Shown piece by piece: positions 11,970-23,889 of a stretch of DNA of 64,000 bases (positions are counted from its first letter, which is position 1; each line of letters begins with the position of its first letter). Origin of the DNA: Aricia agestis. Taxonomy: Eukaryota; Arthropoda; Insecta; Lepidoptera; Lycaenidae. The position numbers and the translations under genes are program-made. The notes under the pieces were generated by a model. That model was not told where the DNA came from. It saw only the letters and a program-made list of their open reading frames with translations, and did no database searches. The stretch is from assembly GCF_905147365.1 (NCBI RefSeq), contig NC_056417.1:4362501-4426500 (forward strand), written 5' to 3'.

Positions 11970-12110
11970 AAGACAAGAGTGGATGAAGCAGGTTAAAAAA
12001 TTGCATTTAAATGGAGACTTTAGGGCCGGAAAAATTATTTGAAATAAAAAAATGTGGATTTTATGTATATCCAGATATATTAGCCAGATGATGAACTTCT
12101 AGTTCCGGAG
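11970..12110 (+). mobile_element. MITE family M, 3'-truncated
   Basis: agacaagagtggatgaagca through tagccagatgatgaac. Confidence 0.75.
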
Positions 12111-12182
12111 ATATGCCAACACAAACATAAGAACATAAATACATAGCATGTATGTATGTTTTTATTATTATGTATATATATA

Positions 12183-12943
12183 CTAGCTGTTGCCCGCGAC
12201 TTCGTCCGCGTGGACTTCAGTTTATAGCGCGCGATGTCAACAAAATTGGTGTCAAAAGCTTTTATAAAAAAACTCTGGTACCCCTTAAATCAATACAGCT
12301 GTGCAGTGTGCAAACAATAAGTACTTCATTTTTGTATGTTAAACTTTATATATTATGTCAAATTTTAAAGCTTATTTAGCCCCCCAATTACACAACTTTA
12401 CCCATAAACTATTTATCATTGATAGGTTTAGCCCCAATTTCACCAACGTCTGTTAGTGTTAACAGCTTGTTAAAATATCCTGTCTTCTCTTTCATTCATA
12501 TGAAAAACGAAACAGCTAACGTGATACTAATTCGAGCATTAACTTTAACAGTCGTTGGTGAAATTTGGTCTTAAGGTTACGTCACTGCCTGCACAGATAA
12601 AGTACTGAGTTATTTAATATCGTAGAATAGATATAACAATCGAAAAAATCGAGACTTAAATGTAAGATGATACCACCTCTTATAGAAAGACTTTTGAGCA
12701 AGCGTCAGCGCGATGTAGAAGACGCACCGCGCCATCTATTATGAATTTTTTGAACAAATTTACGACCCTTACAACCCTTTTTTCCAGTAAAAAAGTAGCC
12801 TATGTCCTTTCTCAGGCTTTAGACTATCAGTATACAAAATTTCATTACAATCGGTTCGGTAGTTTTGGCGTTTGGCGTGAAAGCGAGACTGACAGACAGA
12901 CAGACAGAGATACTTTCGCATTCATAATATTAGTACAGATTAT
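12183..12943 (+). repeat. Repeat family B, copy interrupted by a MITE
   Basis: Colinear with 867-1481 except for the 140-bp Harbinger-type insertion and small indels. Confidence 0.87.
12431..12570. mobile_element. Harbinger-type MITE (140 bp) inside repeat B
   Basis: Inverted ends (caatttcaccaacg / cgttggtgaaattt) and a TTA duplication (12428-12430 and 12571-12573). The homologous repeat at 867-1481 has the same flanks with no insertion (gataggtttaaggttac at 1104-1120), so the boundaries are proven by an empty site within the window. Confidence 0.93.
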
Positions 12944-12984
12944 GTGCACACTGCACAGCTGTTTTTGGGTATTTTGATTAATTA

Positions 12985-13182
12985 AGGGCCGTTCTACACC
13001 GGAATGGCAGCGGCGAGGCGAGCACTTTCAGCGCTGCCATTCCGGTGTAGCGCGCTGCGCGGCCCTAAGAGGGGTACCACTTACCAGGGTTTTAAAAAGT
13101 TTTTAAATTTGACACAAATTTTGTTGACACCGCGCGCTATAAACTAAAGTCCACGCGGAAGAAGTCGCGGGCAACAGCTAGT
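12985..13182. repeat. Foldback (12985-13066) plus inverted 5' end of repeat B
   Basis: A hairpin element with arms ctacaccggaatggcagcg and its inverse (12994-13050) inside ggccgt / ggccct ends is followed at 13083-13182 by the 5' end of family B in reverse (cgggcaacagctag). Confidence 0.75.
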
Positions 13183-13365
13183 TATGAATAAAAACAATAA
13201 TATATAATAAAGTAGGTATGATTAGTTCTGTTATAATAATGAAGTAAAAAATAAAGCGCCATCTGTTTTCATATATTAGAATTAAAATGTTGATTGCATT
13301 GATATATTTTCTGGATGGAATATAGGCCAACACAACACACTCGAACTCCTTAGAAATGCAGTAGG

Positions 13366-13868
13366 AGTTCTATAAGATAAGATAGATTGATTATTATTAT
13401 AGCAAGTGATAATATTATTAAACATAATATTCTAACGTATTAAAAACTATAAACAAAAACATAATAACTAATAAGTATGATTAGTTCTATGTTACAACGA
13501 AGTTAAAAAGAAAAGCACCATCTGTTGAATCGTATTAGAACTAAAATGTTCATTGCATCGCGTCGATATATTTCTGGATTTTTTATAATATTATACATAA
13601 AATATATTTAAGATTTTTGAAATATTATTTTAATACACATCCAAGACCCAGGAACATTGAAAACTTTTTGTTCCGCCTGCGGGACTCGAACCCAGGACCC
13701 CCGGGATGAGCGCTGGCCACGCGCAATGCGAAGTAATTTTCATCGATATTTTCATGGAAATAAGATATTTTCCCACATCAAAATGTAGCCTATGTCCTTT
13801 CTCAGACTCTAGAATAACTGTGTACAAAATTTCATTGCAATCGGTTCAGTAGTTTTGGCGTGAAAGCG

Positions 13869-13911
<43 letters not shown>

Positions 13912-14439
13912 GATACTTTCGCATTTATAATATTAGTATAGTTCTATAAGATAAGATAGATTGATTATTATTATAGCAAGTGATAATATTATTAAACATA
14001 ATATTCTAACGTATTAAAAACTATAAACAAAAACATAATAACTAATAAGTATGATTAGTTCTATGTTACAACGAAGTAAAAAAAAGCGCCATCTGTTGAA
14101 TCGTATTAGAACTAAAATGTTCATTGCATCGCGTCGATATATTTCTGGATTTTTTATAATATTATACATAAAATATATTTAAGATTTTTGAAATATTGTT
14201 TTAATACACATCCAAGACCCAGGAACATTGAAAACTTTTTGTTCCGCCTGCGGGACTCGAACCCAGGACCCCCGGGATGAGCGCTGGCCACGCGCAATGC
14301 GAAGTAATTTTCATCGATATTTTCATGGAAATAAGATATTTTCCCACATCAAAATGTAGCCTATGTCCTTTCTCAGACTCTAGAATAACTGTGTACAAAA
14401 TTTCATTGCAATCGGTTCAGTAGTTTTGGCGTGAAAGCG

Positions 14440-14482
<43 letters not shown>

Positions 14483-14512
14483 GATACTTTCGCATTTATA
14501 ATATTAGTATAG
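13366..14512. repeat. Tandem duplication (574 + 571 bp)
   Basis: Unit 1 (13366-13939) and unit 2 (13940-14510) are nearly identical, offset 571-574 bp because of a 3-bp indel. Each holds a reverse tRNA-SINE head (gggactcgaacccagg) joined to the 3' part of repeat B with a GACA microsatellite and ending ataatattagtatag. A third, diverged relative of the 5' part is at 13190-13320. Confidence 0.93.
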
Positions 14513-15065
14513 ATTTATTTATGTATTACATATTACTATACAAAATATACAAATATACATACATACACTTTTGAAATTTGGCACATTTGTTCAGACACTG
14601 AAATAGACTAACATATACAAAAACTGGACAGTTCTGGAAATATTACATTCATACGCGTCGAATTGATAACCTCCTTTTTTTGAAATCGGTTAAAAAGTCA
14701 CAAGAGGTATTCAGTTTCATCAATTCATGTTACTTTGTAAGTTTTATCAACAAAAGTTTTATACAACGGTCTTCGTCGTTCAAATCAATACGAAGACAAT
14801 CTTTGGGATTTTCCGATAAAACCCTGTTCGGTCATATGACGCAAAGTTCATGAAGATTTATTTCAAATACTTTTTTTGTTTATCTTTTGTACTACGATTT
14901 CATCAGTTTTTTGTTGGTATACTTCAGTTGGAAGTGATAGGTAATTTATGCTTTTTTTGTTGTTGTTAGTTGCCCGCAACTTCAGTGGCATAGGTCAGCT
15001 TATCGTGTCGGAACGGTACATTTTTTTCGAGAATAAAACTATCCATTTCGGGCGAGTTCTGAAAG

Positions 15066-15220
15066 CACGGCCGTAGCTAGGGGGGGCATTGGGGGGCAAT
15101 GCCCTACTTTAAAAATACCAAAACCCAAGAAATCAATAAATTATGATTATTTTTTTGTACTTCTGCCCTAACTGTAACCAATGCTGCCCTACCTCAAATC
15201 TGACTGTAGCTACAGCCCTG
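15066..15220. mobile_element. hAT-type MITE (155 bp)
   Basis: Imperfect inverted ends CACGGCCGTAGCTAG / CTGTAGCTACAGCCCTG; flanks tctgaaag and actgaaag (7 of 8) give an 8-bp target duplication. Related in build to the 11.1-kb element. Confidence 0.8.
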
Positions 15221-15285
15221 ACTGAAAGTATTTTCATATCAGGCATCAAAAACTGTTTAGTGATTTAAGTGAAAAGGTAACTGAT

Positions 15286-15575
15286 TTTGACGACATCTGT
15301 GGCTCAGTTGGTGGACTGTTGGTAGCTCAAGCCGGGGGTTGCGGGTTTGAATCCCGCCGACGGAACAAAAAAAGTTTTCAAAGTTTCTGGGTCATGGATG
15401 TGTATTAAATATATGTACCATATAATAAAAATCCTAAATATATGTATAATATAAAAGTATTAAATATATTTCCGTTGTCTAGTACCTGTAACACAAGTCC
15501 TTCAGGTACTTGGCACAGGACTAGACTGACGTGGTGTGAAGCGTCCATAGATATCATATCAAAACTGATAGACTT
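15286..15575 (+). repeat. tRNA-derived SINE (family C), copy 2
   Basis: A box TGGCTCAGTTG at 15300-15310 and B box GGTTTGAATCC at 15343-15353, with the same body (gtgtattaaatat, tccgttgtctagtacctg, tggtgtgaagcgtccatag). Confidence 0.92.
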
Positions 15576-15611
15576 GACTTTTGTATTGACTGGACTTGAC
15601 ATTGTATTTGG

Positions 15612-15745
15612 TAATCCATACTAATATTATAAATGTGAAAGTGTGTTCGTCTGTCTGTTACCTCTTGACGCCTAAGCTACTACTAAAAATATACGGTTCC
15701 CGCGCGAAAAATGTCATCGAAAACGGATTTGCAGGCATTATCTAT
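15612..15745 (-). repeat. Repeat family A, internally deleted
   Basis: The head (tccatactaatattataa), short middle and ggttcccgcgcg tail are retained; about 100 bp of the middle is missing. Confidence 0.72.
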
Positions 15746-15971
15746 GTTAGTTGGGTATATATGACTTAAATCTATTTCTTTCTTGTACCTATTTTAACAG
15801 TCAGTTTCTGTTAAATTCGCAGTATATGCTATCGTGACGAACACAGTGGTAAATATGAATATAATGAACTCGGCAATTTGGGTCATCGTGGTCAGGAGTT
15901 TCGGTCGAATGGCGTACCAAACTTTGTATGGAAATTACGGTGAAAATTTTACCAGTCAATATATCTGTTAA

Positions 15972-16402
15972 GGCGACGCCTTGATAATTTGGCTGTAGCG
16001 ATATCGATTTTTTTCAGCAATGACTAAAGCTAAGAAATTAAAGTTCATTGTCAGTATTCATCATGTATTTGTCTTTGAATTACCCATAGCATAACACGAT
16101 TGGTCAACTTTTATAACACAGAATAATCAATCAAAAAGACCTCTGTAAAAAAGGGATACTAATTTTGCCAACAGAGGAGAGTGATTTAAGCTTCCAAAAT
16201 TTATACACTTTAATTTGCCCATAGCTTAATTATATGAAATATATAATTTATGGTTTTTTAAATAACGTGACAAAAACCATTTTGTCACTTACGCCCTTTC
16301 CATTTCTTGTTTTCTATGAGAGACAGGGCCGGCCTCTCATAGAAAACAAGCAATCTAAAACATATCCAACACGGTTTTTTACTTTAACGCAGCATCACCT
16401 TA
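15972..16402. mobile_element. TTAA MITE family T, copy 1
   Basis: Begins GGCGACGCCTTGATAATTTG after TTAA (15968-15971) and ends near aacgcagcatcacc; the right TTAA is mutated. It contains the ttgttttctatgagag / ctctcatagaaaacaa hairpin near its right end. Confidence 0.85.
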
Positions 16403-16456
16403 GGTGATGATGAGTGATGACTGATCAGTCACCCAAAGACTTTATTATCAGAGACT

Positions 16457-16641
16457 AAATGACGCCCACAACTCGTTTATCGCACGGAAACCGTTAATTT
16501 TTCCGGGATAAAAAACTATCCTATGTCCTTTCCCGGGACTCAAAGTATCTGCATGCCAAATTTCAGCAAAATCAGTTCAGCGGTTTGGGCGTGAAGAGGT
16601 AACAGACAGATACACTTTCGTAATTATAATATTTGTATGGG
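16457..16641 (+). repeat. Repeat family A copy
   Basis: aaatgacgcccacaactcg through tttcgtaattataata. Confidence 0.82.
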
Positions 16642-16737
16642 CTAGATCACTTTTCGCCAGGCAATTACTTATAATTTATGTACCATCGAGGAAATTGATT
16701 CCTAGGCAGTTGACAGACCTACGTCGTTTGGTCGGTT

Positions 16738-17406
16738 TACGGCCGTTCCCAATTTTTTATCTATCTCTGGTTTTGCCCTACTAGAGATAGGAATAGCTCA
16801 CATTAGACATTAGAAATGTCTAATGTGAGCTATTCCCATCTCTATGATGATACCCATGGGAGAAATACTCGTAATAAACATAAGCTTGAAATTCCGGTAA
16901 CTAGACTTACTAAAGTCAAAAATTCTTTTAAAGGTCAATGTATACGCCTTTATAATAAGATCCCAGAAATCGTTCAAAATCTCTCAATTAATAGATTTAA
17001 AAAAGTTGTTAAAGAACGTTTGTGTACCAAAGCGTACTATAAAGTTACTGATTTCATGAATGATAGTACACCATGGGAATAAGGTCGCCCCCTGCAGAGC
17101 TGTTTCATTATAATATGTATAATAATTGTACACTCGTTGTATTTTATTTAGTCATAATGACACTGTTATTTTATAATATATTTTTTGTAATTTTCCATCT
17201 TTTTAGAAAAAGATGGCCCCGTGCGAGTTTCTTACGCCGGTTCTTCTCGCCGGGTTAGTTCCCGAACCGGTGGTAGGCATCTGTGTAGCCCCGACGTTCA
17301 GAGAATATTTTAAAAAATTTATTCTGAATAAAAAATTTTGAGTTTGAGTTTGAGTTTGAGTCTAGTAGGGCAAAATCAGAGATAGATCAAATATTGGCAA
17401 CGGCCG
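16738..17406. mobile_element. Long foldback element split by a LINE
   Basis: The outer arms are ACGGCCGTT..CTATCTCTGgTTTTGCC at 16738-16790 and its inverse at 17367-17406. The centre is a near-perfect hairpin (16781-16842) around aatagctcacattagaca. Removing the LINE at 16843-17365 restores a palindromic element of about 150 bp. Confidence 0.8.
16843..17365 (+). mobile_element. 5'-truncated LINE 3' end, nested in a foldback
   Basis: Encodes the ORF2 C terminus (SFKGQCIRLYNKIPEIVQNL, then FKKVVKERLCTKAYYK), stop near 17082, then the 3' UTR (ccggttcttctcgccgg) and a TTTGAG repeat tail. Same family as the 42-kb copy. It sits inside one arm of the palindromic element 16738-17406. Confidence 0.85.
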
Positions 17407-17409
17407 TTA

Positions 17410-17573
17410 GGGTTGATTCAGACCGTAACACGACGCGTAGATGCATTTCTAAATTTATATGGATTTGACAGATTCGCCAGACGTCTCACGCAATTGAAAT
17501 CTGTCAAATCCATACAAATTAATGTCGCGCCGCGCCTCGCCTCGCCTCGTCGCGTTGCGGTCTGAATCAACCC
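17410..17573. mobile_element. Harbinger-type MITE (164 bp)
   Basis: 16-bp perfect terminal inverted repeats (GGGTTGATTCAGACCG) flanked by TTA duplications (17407-17409 and 17574-17576). An inner inverted pair (atttgacagatt / aatctgtcaaat) extends the fold. Confidence 0.85.
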
Positions 17574-17576
17574 TTA

Positions 17577-18801
17577 TGCAATGATATTCTACTTATACAG
17601 ATCTGTTACGTTCATACTATTTTCCGGTTTAAATCTATTCCGAACAACATTGACAAATTTGACAGATAAGTGAAACAAAAGATACGCAATGCCATTTTAT
17701 TAAAAGAGACCGACTAAATAAAAGACGACCCAATTGGGTTGTATTTGAAGCTTCACAACGCGCGCGGTAGTAACATATCTGCTTTGAGTTTTTTATATAA
17801 TATATCATTGCCCTTATGTCAATTCAATGTTAGATGTGATCGGTCGGATGGGTTTAACTTAACGCGACCAAATTACTTAGGTCCGCCAACTGCCTCGGAA
17901 TTAACTTCTCTGAGTACCTCCATTATTATTGTTTTTGCTTACAAAATCAAATTATTTGTTAGCAAAATATTGATCAATTACCAACATTATAGATATTAGA
18001 GCAACAATCTCGAGCTGTCAAACGAAACCGAAATTGGTTTCATCTGTGTGTAAAAATATGTGTACGACGTATACACTTACACAAGCATGATTGAACATGA
18101 TTTCTATGAGATTAAAATATTGTCAACGTGCGGCACGTGCCGACTGGACGTCAAAAAGAGAGAAATGCTGTCATGTATCACACGTCTCTTTTTACCACGC
18201 AGTGTTACTGATAGTGACATCTCTCTTGCTCAGGCCTTTGTTTCTCTTTTCCGCTAGGTATATTAACTTTATGCAGAATACTCAAAATTTCGTATGCGTG
18301 CGCAAAAGATAAGCAACTATAGCCAAAGGCAATGGCCGAATTTCTCCTTATCCGGCGACCGGACTTTAAATGGTGACCCTAATTGCATGACGAAACCTAC
18401 TTTTTACGTGTATCGTTTTGGATGTGTAACTTTGTATATCATCTTCAACTGACATTTATAGTTTTGGTAGCAATTATTTTTATTTATTATTATCGATAAT
18501 AATTGATATACATCTGCTTCTTTTGTGAAAACTAAATAAGCAAAAGTCAAAGTGTATTTTGACTACTATATGTACATGAATTATAATAATTAGTTTCGTT
18601 GATATTATTAAAAAAAATACCCAAAGTAATGTTTGATAAAACTAAACAGCGTATAATTTGAATCGCATTATAGAAGTTTGCAAAGAGAATGAAGTTTGTA
18701 TGAAATTTGAAGGTTTTAAAATGAGTTGAAATTAGAACAATTATTGCATTGATAATAATTTCTCGTTCGGTCGGCAGGTCTTTCTTTGAAGCTCGCTATA
18801 C
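17577..18801. other. No gene recognised
   Basis: Short open frames at 17739-18312 lack family features and good context. Confidence 0.45.
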
Positions 18802-18809
18802 TATAAAGT

Positions 18810-18958
18810 TCAGTTTTTCCCAACCTTTTTCAGCCACGGACCCCCAGGAAGTCAAGCACGGTTTTCACGGACCCCTTTAATAAAAAAACAGCAAAAAAAA
18901 ACGGATTACGTATGGTCCAGAGATGACACCGTGGACCTCAGGTTGAGAAACACTGCAG
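18810..18958. mobile_element. hAT-type MITE (149 bp)
   Basis: Ends resembling CAGTGTTTCCCAACCT and AGGTTGAGAAACACTG, the common arthropod hAT terminal sequence, flanked by tataaagt at 18802-18809 and 18959-18966. Confidence 0.88.
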
Positions 18959-19257
18959 TATAAAGTATACGGCAAATTGCTTTTTCCAGGTCAGCTAGTA
19001 GGTACACAAATGTAATTTAGTTAAAACTGTCTCGTAGTATTTATCGGTACTTCTCTACGAATAATAAAAACTATTTATTATTCGTAGGTACTTCTCATCA
19101 AACATTCTATGGAAACAATGGAACACTTTAAAAAAAAAAACCAACGTAGTAACGCAGCTCAATAACATTCGTATATCGAGTCTCGTAAGTCGAAGGCCAT
19201 ACATACAATGGTAAGTAGGCCGCGACTGAAGTTCACCAATGATCATCAGATTTGGGT

Positions 19258-19594
19258 TTTTTTTTTTATGAAATAAGGGGGCAAACGAGCAAACGGGTCA
19301 CCTGATGGAAAGCAACTTCCGTCGCCCATGGACACTCGCAGCATCAGAAGAGCTGCAAATGCGTTGCCGGCCTTTTAAGAGGGAATAGGGTAATAGGGGA
19401 GGGTAGGGAAGGGAAGGGAATAGTTGAGGGCAGGGAAGGGAATAGGGTAGGGGTTAGGGGATTGGGCCTCCGGTAAACTCACTCACTCGGCGAAACACAG
19501 CGCAAGCGCTGTTTCACGCCGATTTTCTATGAGAACGTGGTATTTATCCGGTCGAGCCGGCCTATTCGTGCCGAAGCATGGCTCTCCCACGTAA
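19258..19594 (-). repeat. SINE-like repeat S1, copy 5
   Basis: Reverse orientation with a long pyrimidine tract (several TTCCC/CCCTA units on the element's sense strand). Confidence 0.86.
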
Positions 19595-20222
19595 AATTGG
19601 CATCATGTCATGATTATTTTAACCCTTCTTATTGTTTTAACATAACTTTCTTACAAAAAGTAATTTATAGTACAGTATGCTGACAAGTTTGCTGTCCGAA
19701 AATCGTTAATTACAAAACAACCAAAAGGATTTAATATTGAGTTTAGACTTTGGACTTAAAAAAATTATAAATCCTTAGCTACTAATACATTAAGTATAAT
19801 ATATACAGTGTGCAATTTACGTGCAATTAAACCTGCCAATTTTTTTCCAGGGCTTAGGTATCATTAGGAGAGTCCATTTAACCAAAAAAAATGTTTATTA
19901 TTATATATCTATAAAGAATATTTTGATTATAGTTAGACCTTTACTTTATTCTGTTTACTAATTACCTGCCCTAATCACTTGCACTTGTTACCAATGAAAT
20001 GAGCCGTAAATGAATGAACTATAGCCCTGATTCTGGTGTTTAAAACCCCTATTAATATAGCTTTAAGAAATTAAAAGCATTACCTGTCAATATCAATCAT
20101 AAATTAACTGGTTGGACAAAAACTCATATTATTATCGTATTCACTTTGATTGATAAGTGAAGGTGATTATTGCAAGTGATTACTAATCAGGAAAAAGTTA
20201 ACCTGTACTCGCACTAGTCAAA
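19595..20222. other. No gene recognised
   Basis: AT-rich; nothing placed. Confidence 0.5.
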
Positions 20223-20226
20223 TTAA

Positions 20227-20654
20227 GGCAACGCCTTGATAATTTGGCTGTAGCGATATCGATTTTTCTCAGCAACAACTAAAGGTAAGAAATTAAAGTT
20301 CATTGTCAGTATTCATCATGTCTTTGTCTTTGAATTACCCATAGCATAACACGATTGGTCAACTTTTATAATACAGAATAATCAATCAAAAAGACCTCTG
20401 TAAAAAGAGGGATTCCTATTTTGCCATCAGAGGAGAGTAATTTAAGCTTCCATTTGTACATAAATTGGTTCAAGCATACACTTTAATTTGCTTATAACTT
20501 ATATGAAATGTATTTATGGTTTTTAAATTACGCGACAAAAACCATTTTGCCGCTTACGCCCTTTCCATTTCCTTCCTTTTTTGCTGTTCCATCCATCCAT
20601 TCCAGCAATCTAAAACATATCCAATACGGTTTTTTACTTTAACGCGGCGTCACT
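20227..20654. mobile_element. TTAA MITE family T, copy 2
   Basis: Same family, with TTAA on both sides (20223-20226 and 20655-20658). Starts GGCAACGCCTTGATAATT and ends AACGCGGCGTCACT. Confidence 0.88.
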
Positions 20655-20804
20655 TTAAATACAGATTACAGGCCACGTCTGTTTGTTAATTCCTAACAAA
20701 AACAGAGGTGTGTTTTCGTTGCAGATGCCACTGACTATCTATATGTCTATATGTTGTATGCTACGCGAGCAGCGTAGTATCCAGACAGGTGGGCTAATTA
20801 TGAT

Positions 20805-21150
20805 TTTTAGGGTTCCGTTCCCAAAGGGTAAAAACGGGACCCTATTACTGAGACTTCAATGTCTGTCCGTCTGTCTCCAGAACCCCTACAGCTGGACTTC
20901 TGAAATTTTCACAGATTGTGTGTATCTGTTGCCGCTATAAATATATATGCAAATAGGTACTAAAAACAAAATGAAATTAATATTTGAGGATGGCCCCCAT
21001 ACACCAAACTTGATGTTTTGGCCTTTTTTGCTCTATAATAATAATGGCAACAGATAGGTACTTGAATTTTTCTCAAACTTCTTAGTTATATGTGTACTGT
21101 AATATTTAATAATAATATTAAAACAAAATAAAAATTAAGGGGGGCTCTTA
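20805..21150 (+). repeat. Repeat, gggttccgttcccaaagggt family
   Basis: agggttccgttcccaaaggg, gggaccctattactgagact, tccgtctgtctcc, tctgttgccgctataaa. Shorter pieces lie at 21740-21825 (reverse) and 48800-48870. Confidence 0.78.
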
Positions 21151-22240
21151 TACAAAAAACACCTTTAACACACAAGATTTTTTTATTTCTGTTTCTGATA
21201 TGACCGAGAGTGGTCTTAGCCATAATCCGTTATCGTCTGTTTGCTCACGGCTTCGTCAAAATTATATTACGAGAGCAAAGCATCAAGGCGTTTGACAGCA
21301 GACATTGTCAATTTTCACCCAACCAGGCTATGTTGAAGATGTATTAATGCCGAACTAGCAGAATCAGGGTACTAATAACCGTATCGAGCTGTAGATACAG
21401 GTTACAGTTGTGTACACTCGTTAACGTTAAACGTTCATTTAACGAGTTGTTTAACGGCGGGATATTCTTTACATAGCATTGCCCACTTGCGCCAGTCAAG
21501 ATTAAAGTTAATCGTAGATTAGCATGTCATGTCTAACATTTTTGGTACTTATTTAAGAGAAATATGTTATTTTGATTTTAAAAAATCAGCCAATTGTAAG
21601 CGGGACACGCACACAAAAGGTTTCGTATCATTGTAGAGCAATTATTTTGTTTTTTTAGTCATTTGTTTTTATAACAGCATCAGAGCTAGACAGCTAAAAA
21701 TGTTGTGTAAATAAACAGCTGACTGTTTAAATATCGTAGATCTCGAGATACAGCCTGGAAATAGACGGATAGGCAGCGAAGTCTTAGTAATAGACACCCT
21801 TTGGGTACGGATCCCTAAAAATCAAGATTTAGGGGCTAGGGCATAAATGGACCCAAAGGCTACTTGTCTACGCACTCAAAACGAATTGAAATTTGAAACC
21901 GTGTAGGTATAGTTGTTTTTTAGGCAATATAATATTCTCAATATTATGGTAGAAAAAAATATAAAAATAACTCAGCCGATTAAGTATATTGAAAATTTAA
22001 ATCATTTACAAGTACTAACTCAAAGTATTCCGTACGATCTAGGTTAGTTCGTAGTATTATATTGTAGCGGCGTCAATTGCCCTACTTACAATCAACTGCC
22101 TCCAGAGACTGGGCCTATTCTGCGAAGTTCAACCGGCTGGAACCCTGGACTTACACGGTCCAGTTTACTTGTTGCCGTGTCTATTTTTGTGTTGTAACGT
22201 TGTAATGTTTTGCATTTACCGGAGTTCGGACTAAACTAAA
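21151..22240. other. No gene; one repeat fragment
   Basis: Only the reverse fragment of the gggttccgt repeat at 21740-21825 is recognised. Confidence 0.5.
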
Positions 22241-22452
22241 TCCATACTAATATTTAAAGTGTGTCTGTCTATCTGTCTGTCTGTTTCCTCTTCACGCCCA
22301 AACCGCTGGACCGATTTTGCTGAAATTTGGCATGGAGATACTTTGAGTCCCGGGAAAGGACATAGGATAAGTACTTTTTATCCTGGCAAAATGTACGGTT
22401 CCCGCCTGATAAACGAGTTTTGGCGCAACGGAGTTGCAGGCGTCATCTAGTA
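22241..22452 (-). repeat. Repeat family A copy
   Basis: Nearly intact copy with a TCTGTCTATCTG tail; the short ORF over it is not a gene. Confidence 0.83.
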
Positions 22453-23664
22453 AATTATAATTATACCTTGGTATAATAGATTTATTGTATTATTTTTAGA
22501 TTGAGGTATTGCTAGTTAGATCAATGTTTGATTCCCTCTGTCTCCTGACTTATATCAAAATCATGCTGAATTGGTAATTTGTACTACTTTCTACTATAGT
22601 CTCTTTATCTGCCAAAGGTCTATGAAAACATTGTTTCGTCTCGTAGGGAACGATATGGAATTTCCAAAAGAAACTCGAAAAAAATGAATTTAGAAGATAT
22701 AATCTGAATTATTACAATATTTAACTTGTGTTGAAGCGAAAGTCGCAGTTAAAAAGTATGACAAAAAACAAAATAATTTTCTACCGTCAATTCTACAATA
22801 ATTATACCTACATGACGTAAAAATATCTTAAATAATCAAACGCCTGATAGATAAAAATAGCAAACTAACTATCGGGCGTGAACAAACATGTATAGTTTAA
22901 TAGCAACGTTCTTGTTGGTCACTTGTCGTCCGAATGTTTACTATCTGATTACTTTCATGTAAAAGAAGCCAGACAATTTTTAGCTTTTTTATTGAGAACT
23001 TGTTGTCCATTTTATGAATGTTTTATTGAAGTGAAACTTCTTTAGAGTGCTCGCTTAGAGTGAAACTTTACGATTTTTCATGACCTCGAAATTTCAACCC
23101 TCTTTTGAGGTTTTGGACAGAAGTCAGTCACTTCGAATTTCGAACACGTCTACTCTGTACACACTCTTATTTATAAAGGATGTAAGGATATAAAATATAA
23201 AAAATTGCCTATATCCTAGCATCGAGTGACAAAAAAGGATCAATTACATTAGGTCAGCGCGGCGCTCGCGTGCGGCCCCGCCCGCAGGCCGCTATTATGT
23301 TAATGATCGTTGCGTTTATTTTTAACAGAAACTGTTAAAACACAGACGTAAAAAAAAAAAAAAAAATTTTTTCGTTCTAAGAAAATCGAAAATTGCTCAG
23401 TTTAGTCTAATGGTATAAATAATAAAAATATTAAATACTTAAGTAAATGCATATTTATTGCAGTTATCCATATTAATTTTTTTTTAATTTATTTTAATAA
23501 TTTATGTACACAACAATGTTTACAGTGAAAGTCTTAAAACTAGAAATACATTTCAGTACAAAGGTACTACTTATTTAATTCTTTTTATGACTATAAAGTT
23601 TTTACATCGTTATCAAACTTATCAAAGTAGCTCGTTACAGTTTTGTGATTATGATAAAGAATAT
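22453..23664. other. No gene recognised
   Basis: AT-rich apart from a short GC-rich patch at 23250-23292 (cagcgcggcgctcgcgtgcg) followed by an A-run/T-run. Confidence 0.45.
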
Positions 23665-23672
23665 CTAACACC

Positions 23673-23881
23673 CAATGATATTCTATGTTACTAACGTAAC
23701 TAGATTGGAAGTTTACGGTAGCAACGCGTTGCCACTTCGAAGATGCCTGCAGGCATATCTCACATACATAATGACATAACGAATATATGACTTGACATTG
23801 TCTTTTGAACAAAAAAGTGGTTACGCATTTCTGAGAATCTTTTGTAAGACATTGCTACTCTAGTATTTTAGAAACTCATTG
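23673..23881 (-). mobile_element. 209-bp hAT-like element, copy 1
   Basis: Ends CAATGATATTCTA and (inverted) CAATGAGTTTCTA, flanked by ctaacacc at 23665-23672 and 23882-23889. Differs from the copy at 58322-58530 at about two positions by eye. It has no tRNA-like boxes, no tail and no coding capacity; the short ORF through it is incidental. Confidence 0.9.
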
Positions 23882-23889
23882 CTAACACC

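Noticed and set aside
13870..13912. Regular GACA array considered as a CRISPR-like or satellite array
   Set aside because: Simple tetranucleotide microsatellite in the tail of repeat B; no spacers.
18060..18312. Two overlapping plus-strand frames near 18.1 kb
   Set aside because: Two frames open over the same bases with no similarity evidence; possibly an unplaced repeat.
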